Source: Pseudoxanthomonas sp. NC8
GTDB taxonomy: Bacteria > Pseudomonadota > Gammaproteobacteria > Xanthomonadales > Xanthomonadaceae
Direction of reading: 5' to 3'
NCBI GenBank assembly: GCA_025232375.1
Contig: CP060419.1
Span: 1,859,001-1,923,000, forward strand
DNA: 64,000 nt
Of this stretch, positions 56,425 through 64,000 are shown one piece after another (within the stretch, counting starts at the first letter, position 1; the number at the start of each line of letters is the position of its first letter). The notes beneath the pieces are model-generated. The model was not told where the DNA came from. It did not search any database and saw only the letters and a list, made by a program, of their open reading frames with translations. Made by a program: the position numbers and the translations under genes.

Positions 56425-58796
56425 ATGTCTGACAAACTGCTTGTACGTCGCGTCGCCGTCCTGGGCGCCGGCGTCATGGGCGCGCAGATCGCCGCCCACC
56501 TGACCAATGCGGGCGTGGACACCGTCCTGTTCGACCTGCCCGCCAAGGAAGGTCCGGCCGACGGCGTCGTGCTCAAGGCCATCGCCAACATGGGCAAGCT
56601 CAGCCCTGCCCCGTTTGCCAGCCGGTCGCTGGCCGAGGCGATCACCCCGGCCAACTACGACAGCGGCCTGGAGCAGCTCAAGGATTGCGACCTGATCATC
56701 GAGGCCATCGCCGAACGGATGGACTGGAAGCAGGACCTGTACAGGAAGATCGCCCCGTTCGTGGCCGATCACGCCGTGCTGGCCTCCAACACCTCCGGTA
56801 TGGGCATCAACAAGCTGGCCGAAGTGTTGCCCGAGCAGCTGCGCCACCGCTTCTGCGGGGTGCACTTCTTCAACCCGCCGCGCTACATGCACCTTATGGC
56901 CGAGCTGATCCCGGCCACCACCACCGACCGCGGCGTGCTGGAGGGCTGGAAACCTTCCTGACCACGAACCTGGGCAAGGGCGTGGTCTATGCCAAGGACA
57001 CCCCGAACTTCATCGGCAACCGCATCGGCGTGTTCTCGATCCTGTCCGTGATCCACCACACCCGCCAGTTCGGCCTGGGCTTCGATGAAATCGACGCGCT
57101 GACCGGCCCACTGGTCGGCCGGCCGAAGTCGGCCACCTACCGCACCTCCGACGTGGTCGGCCTGGACACCATGGCCCACGTCATCAAGACCATGGCCGAC
57201 ACCCTGCCGGACGACCCGTGGCACAAGTACTTCCAGTCGCCGGACTGCTGGCCGCGCTGATCGCCAAGGGCGCGCTGGGCCAGAAGACCGGCGCGGGCAT
57301 CTTCCGCAAGGTCGGCAAGGACATCGTCGTCCTGGACTTGGAAAAGCAGGATTACCGCGCTTCGGACCGCAAGGCCGCCGACGAGGTGGTCGAGATCCTC
57401 AAGATCAGGAACCCGGCCGAGAAGTTCGCCAGGCTGCGCGAGAGCGCACATCCGCAGGCGCAGTTCCTGTGGGCCGCGTTCCGCGACCTGTTCCATTACA
57501 GCGCCTACCACTTGGCCGACATCGCCCATACCGCGCGCGATGTCGACCTTACCATCCGCTGGGGCTACGGCTGGTCGCTGGGTCCGTTCGAGACCTTGGC
57601 AGGCCGCCGGCTGGAAGCAGGTCGCGCAGTGGATCGCCGACGACATCGCCGCCGGCAAGGCCATGAGCGACGCGCCGCTGCCGGCCTGGGTGCTGGACGG
57701 CCGTGATGGCGTGCACGCGGCCGCCGGCAGCTACAGCCCGGCCGACAACGTCCCTGGTGCCCCGCTCCACCCTGCCGGTCTACCAGCGCCAGCGCTTCCC
57801 GATCCGCTGCTGGGCGAAAAGTTCGACGCCGGCCAGACCGTGTTCGAGAACGACGGCGTGCGCATGTGGCACGACGGCGACGGCATCGCCGTGGTCGGCT
57901 TCAAGACCAAGATGAACACCGTGTCCGATAAGGTGCTCGACGGCCTGCAGGAAGCGATCAGCATTGCCGAGCGCGATTTGCGCCTTGGTGATCTGGCAGC
58001 AGAAGGAACCCTTCTCCGCCGGCGCCGACCTGGCCGGGGCGCTGGGCGCGCTGCAGGCCGGCAAGATCGAGCAGTTCGAGGCGATGGTCGCCAACTTCCA
58101 GCGCACCAGCCAGCGGATCAAGTACGCGCTGGTGCCGGTGGTCGCGGCCGTGCGCGGCCTGGCCTGGGCGGCGGCTGCGAGTTCCAGATGCACAGTGCCC
58201 GCACCGTGGCCCACCTGGAGAGCTACATCGGCCTGGTCGAGGCCGGCGTGGGCCTGCTGCCGGCTGGCGGCGGCCTGAAGGAACTGGCGGTGCGCGCTTC
58301 GCGTGCGGCCGGTCCGGGCGGCGACGTGTTCGCCGAGCTGAAGAAGACCTTCGAGACGGTGGCCATGGCCAAGGTCTCGGCCTCGGCGCTGGAAGCCAAG
58401 GAGCTGGGCCTGCTGCGCGCCGACGACATGGTCGTGTTCAACGCCTTCGAGCTGCTGCACGTGGCCAAGGCGCAGGCACGCGCGCTGGCCGAAGCCGGCT
58501 ACCGTCCGCCGCTGCCGGCACGCCGCATCCAGGCCGCCGGCGACGTGGGCATCGCCACCTTCCGCATGCTGCTGGTCAACATGCTGGAAGGCCGCTTCAT
58601 CAGCCCGTACGACGACGAGATCGCCACCCGCATTGCCAACGTGCTCAGCGGCGGGGAGATCGACCGCGGCGCGCTGGTGGACGAGGAGTGGCTGCTCAAG
58701 CTCGAGCGCAAGCACTTCGTCGAGCTGGCCCAGCAGGAAAAGACCCAGGCCCGCATCGGCCACATGCTCAAGACGGGCAAGCCGCTGAGGAACTGA
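56425..58796 (+). CDS. fadN: 3-hydroxyacyl-CoA dehydrogenase/enoyl-CoA hydratase, FadN type
   Basis: The N-terminal HAD domain has VAVLGAGVMGAQIAAHLTNAGVDTVLFD, LIIEAIAERMDWKQDLY, SNTSGMGI, HFFNPPRYMHL and DTPNFIGNRIGVF. The C-terminal half is a crotonase-like domain with PFSAGADL, PVVAAVRGLALGGGCEF (repaired oxyanion block), GLVEAGVGLLPAGGGLKEL, and a helical end. This order (dehydrogenase first) and the length of about 790 aa match Bacillus FadN, not E. coli FadB. Shifts lie near 56950, 57245, 57597, 57755, 57985 and 58165, mostly at CCTTGG or similar sites. CCTTATGG at 56892 inserts a Met. It catalyses steps 2 and 3 of beta-oxidation, with fadA downstream. Confidence 0.9.
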
Positions 58797-58880
58797 GGCC
58801 GGTGTGGCGCCATCGCACCGATGGCGCCGCCCCTCGTTCGCTGCGACCCCCGCGGTCTTCCCGAATTCCGGAGTAACGAA

Positions 58881-60098
58881 ATGATCAAACAGGCATTTTA
58901 CCAGGCTACAGGACGCCTACATCGTCGCCGCCACCCGCACCCCGGTCGGCAAGGCGCCGAAAGGCATGTTCCGCAACACCCGCCCCGACGACATGCTCGC
59001 CCACGTGCTCAAGTCCGTGGTCGCGCAGGCGCCGGGCATCGACACCTCGCGCATCGACGACGCGATCATCGGCTGCGCCATGCCCGAGGGCGAGCAAGGC
59101 ATGAACGTGGCGCGCATCGGCGTGCTGCTGGCCGGCCTGCCCGATACCGTGGCCGCGCAGACCATCAACCGCTTCTGTTCGTCCGGCCTGCAGGCCGTGG
59201 CCCAACCGCCGACCAGATCCGCCTGGGCAACGCCGACCTGATGCTGGCCGGCGGCACCGAATCGATGTCGATGGTGCCGATGATGGGCAACAAGGTCGCC
59301 CTGTCTCCGTCAGTGTTCAAGGACGACCACGTCGCCATCGCCTATGGCATGGGCATCACCGCCGAAAAGGTCGCCGAGGAGTGGAAGGTCTCGCGCGAGG
59401 AACAGGACGCCTTTGCGGTGGCCTCGCACCAGAAGGCGCTGGCCGCCATCGCCGCCGGCGAGTTCCGCGACGAGATCAGCCCCTACGAAATCCTCTCGCA
59501 CGTGCCGGACCTTGGCCGGCAACACGATCCAGCTGCTCAGGAAGCTGGCCGATACCGACGAAGGCCCGCGCGCGGATACCTCGCTCGACGGCCTGTCCAA
59601 GCTGCGCCCGGTGTTCCGCAACGGCCAGTTCGGCGGCACCGTCACCGCCGGCAACTCCTCGCAGATGAGCGATGGCGCCGGCGCGGTCCTGCTGGCCTCC
59701 GAGCAGGCGATCAAGAACTACGGCCTGACCCCGCTGGCACGCTTCGTCAGCTTCTCGGTGGCCGGCGTGCGCCCGGAAGTGATGGGCATCGGCCCGATCG
59801 CCGCGATCCCCAAGGCGCTCAAGCAGGCCGGCCTGACCCGCGACCAGCTGGACTGGATCGAGCTCAACGAGGCGTTCGCCGCGCAGGCGCTGGCGGTGAT
59901 CCGCGACAGCGGCCTGGATCCGTCCAAGGTCAATCCGCTGGGCGGTGCGATCGCCTGGGCCACCCACTGGGTGCGACCGGCGCGGTGCGCACCGCCACGA
60001 TCGTCCACGGCATGCGTCGCCGCCAGCAGAAGTACGGCATGGTGACCATGTGTATTGGCACGGGCATGGGCGCGGCCGGGATCTTCGAGGCGCTCTGA
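58881..60098 (+). CDS. fadA: acetyl-CoA acyltransferase (thiolase)
   Basis: A thiolase performing the last step of beta-oxidation. The ATG at 58881 has GGAG seven bases upstream. Family features are [20 protein letters not shown], the nucleophile Cys in [35 protein letters not shown], the His in [11 protein letters not shown] and the second Cys in [19 protein letters not shown]. Shifts lie near 58905, 59205, 59515 (CCTTGG for CCTGG) and 59960. About 405 aa. It forms a two-gene unit with fadN (84-base gap), closed by a terminator. Confidence 0.93.
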   Translation: MIKQAFYQATGRLHRRRHPHPGRQGAERHVPQHPPRRHARPRAQVRGRAGAGHRHLAHRRRDHRLRHARGRARHERGAHRRAAGRPARYRGRADHQPLLFVRPAGRGPTADQIRLGNADLMLAGGTESMSMVPMMGNKVALSPSVFKDDHVAIAYGMGITAEKVAEEWKVSREEQDAFAVASHQKALAAIAAGEFRDEISPYEILSHVPDLGRQHDPAAQEAGRYRRRPARGYLARRPVQAAPGVPQRPVRRHRHRRQLLADERWRRRGPAGLRAGDQELRPDPAGTLRQLLGGRRAPGSDGHRPDRRDPQGAQAGRPDPRPAGLDRAQRGVRRAGAGGDPRQRPGSVQGQSAGRCDRLGHPLGATGAVRTATIVHGMRRRQQKYGMVTMCIGTGMGAAGIFEAL

Positions 60099-60127
60099 GT
60101 CCCGACCTGGATACAGGGTCGTGCAAA

Positions 60128-60160
60128 ACGACAACGGCGCCCTTGGGGCGCCGTTGTCGT
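60128..60160 (+). terminator. stem-loop terminator after fadA
   Basis: ACGACAACGGCGCC and GGCGCCGTTGTCGT form a perfect 14-base stem with a 5-base loop. A-rich sequence precedes it and only a weak T-run follows. It can act for fadA and, read on the other strand, for galU. Confidence 0.75.
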
Positions 60161-60210
60161 TCTCGGTGGCCTGATCCACCAGGCTCCACATCCGCTCTGT
60201 GGAGCGGAGA

Positions 60211-61116
60211 TCAATCCTGATCCCTGACACCCAGCTCACCCAGTGCACGCGCCATCATGTCGCGGGCCGGATCGCTGAGCTTCTCATGGTCCAGCGCGTA
60301 ACGGATCGTCGCCTCGATAAGTCCGATATGGGTGCCGCAATCGAAGCGCGTGCCCTGGAAGCGGTAGGCGTTCACCACTTCTTCGGTGAGCAGCGTGGCG
60401 ATGGCGTCGGTCAGCTGGATCTCGCCACCCGCACCATAAGGCTGCGTAGCCTCGAGCAGGCCGAAGATGCGCGGATTGAGCACGTAGCGGCCGACGACCG
60501 CCAGGTTGCTGGGCGCATCCTCCGGCTTGGGCTTCTCCACGATCGCATTGATGCGCCCCTGCCGACCGTCGAATGCCTCCGTGGCGACAATGCCATAGCT
60601 GCCGGTACTTTCCCGCGCCACGTCCTGCACCGCGATCACGCTGGCGCCGCGCGCCTCGGCGGCGTCCGCCATCTGCTTCAGCGCACCGGGGCCTCGGTTC
60701 CAGATAAGGTCATCGGGCAGAAGCACCGCGAATGGCTCGTCACCGATGACCTCCTTGGCGCACAGCACCGCATGCCCTGCGGCCGGGGCCTCGGCCCAGG
60801 TGACGAAGATCGCACGCACCCCTTCGGGCAGCGGATGGCGGACCAGTTCCAGCTGTTCGAGCTTGCCCGCACGCTCCAGCTTCTGCTCCAGCTCATAGGC
60901 CTTGTCGAAGTAGTCGGCGACTGCATGCTTGTAGCGGTTGGTGATGAACACCAAAGTGTCGCAGCCCGCCTCGATCGCCTCGTCCACCGCATACTGGATC
61001 AGCGGCCGGTCGATGATCGGAAGCATCTCCTTGGGAACCGTCTTGGTCGCCGGAAGGAAACGGGTACCCAACCCCGCCACCGGGAAAACGGCCTTTCGAA
61101 TCCTCTTGAACGTCAT
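60211..61116 (-). CDS. galU: UTP-glucose-1-phosphate uridylyltransferase
   Basis: GalU makes UDP-glucose for surface polysaccharides. The frame is open: RKAVFPVAGLGTRFLPATKTVPKEMLPIIDRPLIQYAVDEAIEAG, FAVLLPDDLIWN, INAIVEKPKPEDAPSNLAVVGRYVL and GAGGEIQLTDAI. At 60434-60441 CCTTATGG (minus strand) adds a codon, so the family P-G-A-G-G-E-I-Q becomes P-Y-G-A-G-G-E-I-Q, probably an artefact of CCTGG. 301 aa. Its start overlaps the stop of the dehydratase gene upstream by 4 bases, so it is third in a polysaccharide operon. Confidence 0.95.
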   Translation of the reverse strand: MTFKRIRKAVFPVAGLGTRFLPATKTVPKEMLPIIDRPLIQYAVDEAIEAGCDTLVFITNRYKHAVADYFDKAYELEQKLERAGKLEQLELVRHPLPEGVRAIFVTWAEAPAAGHAVLCAKEVIGDEPFAVLLPDDLIWNRGPGALKQMADAAEARGASVIAVQDVARESTGSYGIVATEAFDGRQGRINAIVEKPKPEDAPSNLAVVGRYVLNPRIFGLLEATQPYGAGGEIQLTDAIATLLTEEVVNAYRFQGTRFDCGTHIGLIEATIRYALDHEKLSDPARDMMARALGELGVRDQD

Positions 61117-63028
61117 CGTGTGGTTCGAGCCTCGCGCGCAGGGAACGGAACCACGATGGCACCTGTGTCGGGCGCCACCGCCGGCTCCGCCGGTATGAAT
61201 TCGGGAATGAGGTCGCGCAGGGTCTGGCGCAACGCTGCTTCGTCGTAGCGGGCCACGGCATCGCGCATACGCTCAACGCCGGCGCTCACCTGCTCGGAGG
61301 AAGACTCGCGGGCGCCCGCTTCAAGGATCTTGGAATGGGACGTCGGCCGGTAGTGCTCGTCTGCGTAGAACAACGTCTCGTGCAGCTTCTCGCCGGGACG
61401 CAGGCCGGTATAGACGATGGCGACATCGCGTCCCGGCTGCTTGCCGGCCAGCCGGATCATCTGCTCCGCCAGAAGACGGATCGGTACCGGCTCTCCCATG
61501 TCCAGGGTGTAGATGGCGGCATGCGAACCCGCCGCAGCGGCCTGCACGATCAGCTGGCAGGCCTCCGGAATGGTCATGAAGTAACGCGTAACCTCCGGGT
61601 CGGTCACGGTCACCGGCCCGCCCTTGCGGATCTGTTCACGGAACAGCGGCACCACGCTGCCGGCCGAGTCGAGCACGTTGCCGAAGCGTACCGTCACGAA
61701 GCGGGTACCTCCGCTCTTCGCGTCCAGGGACTGTGCGAGCATTTCGGCGAAAACGCTTGGTGACACCCAGCACATTGGCCGGATCCACCGCCTTGTCGGT
61801 GGAAATGAACACGAAGGTACCCACCCCGTTTTCCCGGCACAGCCGCGCGACCGTATCGGTCGCCAGCACGTTGTTGCGCACCGCCTCGCGCAGCTGGGCC
61901 TCGAGCAGCGGGACCTGCTTGTACGCGGCGGCGTGGAAAACGGCATCGGGCTGACCGCAGGCCAAGCGCGTGCAGGGTCACCGCCGGATCGCCACAATCG
62001 CCGAGGACCGCATCGATCTCCAGATCCGGGAAGGCACGCATCAGGTCGCCATGGATGGTGATCAGGGCCAGCTCGTCGATTTCCAGGAGCACGATCCGCC
62101 GCGCCCCATGCCGGGCACACTGGCGGCACAGCTCCGAGCCGATCGAACCACCGGCACCGGTCACCATCACCGTACGCCCGCCAAGCCAGCCCCGGATCAG
62201 TTTCCAGTCCGGCATCACCGGCTTGCGCCCGAGCAGGTCCTCGATCGCGACCTCCTTCAGTTCACCTTGGCAAAGCCTGCCCTTCGAGCACATCGGTGAG
62301 GCGCGGCACGGTACGGAACGGCAGGCCCGTCCGCTCGCAGATGCCCATGACCCGCTGCATCGCCGCTGCGTCCAGCGACGGCATCGCGATCACGAGCATT
62401 CCGGCGGCGGCCTCTTTTGCGACCGTCGGCGCATCCTCGAGCCTGCCCAGCACCGGCAGACCATGCAGGCGGGAGCCCCGCAGCCGCGGAGCGTCATCCA
62501 GGAATCCCACCGGTTCATAGGCACCGGAGCGACGCAGATCGCGCACCAGCGCTTCGGCTGCCCTGCCGGCACCAGGATCAGCACCCGCCGCGCGCCCAGG
62601 CTGCGCTGGCCCATGTGGTGATCCTTCCAGACCCGGTACAGAAGCTGGGCATGCCGGGAAAACGGTCAGGGCGAACGGATAGACCACCAGCACGGTGCGT
62701 GGCACCGTGCCCAGCCGGTTGTACACGGCCAGCCCCAATACGATGGCGAGCAAGCCGAAGACGCCAGCTTTCAGGATGTTCCACAGGTCCGGCACGCTGG
62801 CGAAGCGCCACAGGCCGCGATAGAGCCCCACGCGCCAGAACACGCAGGGGGCCTGGGCGGTAAGGATTGGGCAATGGTCCCGGAAAAATCCAGAAGGGCG
62901 TAGGTCTCGTGCCTGCTGGCATAGCGCAGGACATGGATGAATTGCCAGCAGACATAGACCATCAGCAGATCGTGGATCACGACCGCGACACGGGTCATTG
63001 CAGCAGTCGATCTGGATCCGGGGTTCAT
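61113..63028 (-). CDS. membrane-bound nucleotide-sugar 4,6-dehydratase/epimerase (WbpM/CapD/FlaA1-like)
   Basis: The N-terminal part has several transmembrane helices (AVVIHDLLMVYVCWQFIHVL; LWNILKAGVFGLLAIVLGLAVY), followed by a CoA-binding-like Rossmann domain (YEPVGFLDDAPRLRGSRLHGLPVLG). The large SDR domain has VMVTGAGGSIGSELCRQ, DAVFHAAAYKQVPLLE, TFVFISTDKAVDPANVLGVTKR, TRFVTVRFGNVLDSAGSVVPLF and GLRPGEKLHETLF. The substrate is likely a UDP-N-acetylhexosamine used for O-antigen or capsule. Shifts lie near 62870, 62665, 62575, 62265, 61965 and 61755 (CTTGG-type). About 638 aa. Its ATG overlaps the stop of the glycosyltransferase gene, and its stop overlaps the galU start. Confidence 0.9.
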
Positions 63029-64000
63029 GCTTCCTCTTCAGTTCTCTTCCCTGAGGACAGACGCCGATGCAGCTGGAGCCAGCCAAGGACGGCACCTGCG
63101 AACCAGAGCACCGTGCCGCCCGAAGCAAGCCACGGCGACGCCTCGCCTATCGAAAACGCAATGATGATAGCGGCAAGGCTGAATGCCACGTAGCCGGACG
63201 TCACGAATGCGTGACTTCGGCCGGTCTTAACCCATGATTGGTACACATGCGATGTATGGGGTTGCCACCATCGCTCCCCCGCGAGCATGCGCCCGGCCAA
63301 TGTCAAGGATGCGTCAACCAGAAACGCCGACAGGGGCAGGAGGAGGACAACGGCCGACCTCCAGCCCAGTTCCGGGGCAGCAATGGAGCCCAGCGCCGCC
63401 AGCGCATATCCGAGCGTGCCGCTGCCCACGTCCCCAAGGAAGATCCGGGCCCGCGGGAAATTGAAGGGAAGGAAACCGGCCACGGCCACGCCGAACGCCA
63501 TGGGGCCAACCAGCCGCTGCCCGGCGCCAGTCCGGCGAACGCCAGGGGGCGGCAAGCACGGCTGGGGTCGCGGCGAGCCCGTTGATGCCGTCCATGAAGT
63601 TCCAGACATTGACCAGCACAGGCACTAGTACCGCCGTCAGCAACGCCCACTCCCAGCGCCCCTCCGCCCCGTGCAGTCCCCAAGCCAGCAGGCCACCGGC
63701 CGGCGGCATTGAACGGTAAGGCGCAGCAGGGGCGACAAGGGCCGGTGATCATCGATCCAGCCGACGCCGGCAACCAGCAGAAGTCCCCCGGCGAAACACG
63801 CTGTCTTCGTGACAGGCACCGCCGTCACCGCCACGAGCACCACGCAACCGGCCAGCAGCGCGAAGGCAATTCCAATACCGCCTCCCCGCGGCGTGGGCAC
63901 GGCATGACTGCGACGCACGCCCGGCAGGTCGACCAGGTTGCGGTGCCGCGCATAGACGAGCGCCAGCCAGGTCATGAGCATCGACAGCCCGGCATGCAGC
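63025..64000 (-). CDS. MraY/WecA-like glycosyl-phosphate transferase, 5' end outside the window
   Basis: A polytopic inner-membrane enzyme transferring a sugar-1-phosphate to undecaprenyl phosphate. Blocks seen are RGGGIGIAFALLAG, GWIDDHRPLSPLLRL (Asp-Asp), VNVWNFMDGINGLA, FNFPRARIFLGDVGSGTLGYALA and the C-terminal HTSHVYQSWVKTGRSH, all characteristic of the WecA/WbpL branch. Shifts lie near 63710, 63545 and 63500. The frame is still open at 64000 (LHAGLSMLMTWLALVYARHRNL), so the N terminus is missing. The stop overlaps the dehydratase start as ATGA. It likely initiates O-antigen-type repeat units. Confidence 0.9.

Overview
The window is about 69% GC and looks like the chromosome of a gammaproteobacterium of the Lysobacteraceae/Xanthomonadaceae group (Stenotrophomonas, Pseudoxanthomonas, Luteimonas or Lysobacter type). 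The reasons are the high GC, the 180-kDa-class NAD-glutamate dehydrogenase, the cheR-cheD-cheB order, a FadN-type beta-oxidation pair under a PsrA-like regulator, and the ndk-rlmN-pilW-rodZ-yfgM-bamB-der run. No tRNA, rRNA, prophage, IS element, CRISPR array or integrase was seen.

A technical property dominates the window. Most long genes are interrupted by one- or two-base shifts, and nearly all those I could resolve sit on a CCAGG/CCTGG (CCWGG) site. Typical corrupt forms are TAAGG, CTAAGG, CCATAAGG, CCAAGG, CCTTGG and CCTTATGG, or a C or G lost beside the site. I read this as a consensus-calling artefact at Dcm-like methylated sites, not gene decay. Coordinates below are therefore whole-gene spans stitched across the shifts, typed as CDS. 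Exact protein sequences, and lone K/Q, T/A or L/W differences at such sites, should not be trusted.

Layout: 1-2262 holds chemotaxis cheR (5' cut), cheD and cheB. 2307-4633 holds a 5'-nucleotidase, a small secreted protein and NAD kinase. 4788-9743 is the giant NAD-glutamate dehydrogenase. 9872-14894 is a TetR-controlled RND efflux pump (operator, regulator, adaptor, permease). 14949-15396 is non-coding with two composite inverted repeats. 15454-20552 holds Mn-type superoxide dismutase, a barnase/barstar pair, the ABC-F ATPase Uup and the RNA helicase DbpA. 20761-26996 is a cluster of unknown function: beta-helix lipoprotein, diheme cytochrome lipoprotein and TonB receptor on one strand, with a divergent AraC regulator. 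27047-36709 holds apt, selO, a GST, a cold-shock protein, a luciferase-like oxidoreductase, a DUF1249 protein, the divergent ppsR/ppsA pair, orn and a DUF2721 protein. 36775-43865 holds tadA, an aldo/keto reductase, guaB-small membrane protein-guaA, folD, a DUF1244 protein and an alpha/beta hydrolase. 43902-55543 is a long minus-strand run: KefC-like antiporter, rhodanese-MoeB, moeA, mobA, der, bamB, yfgM, rodZ, pilW, rlmN and ndk. 55739-60098 is the PsrA-like regulator with fadN and fadA. 60211-64000 holds galU and two surface-polysaccharide genes, the last running off the window.

The best candidate for an undescribed system is the beta-helix/diheme-cytochrome/TonB-receptor/AraC cluster. Second-tier items are a small membrane protein translationally coupled inside the guaBA operon and the composite inverted repeats near 15.0-15.3 kb.
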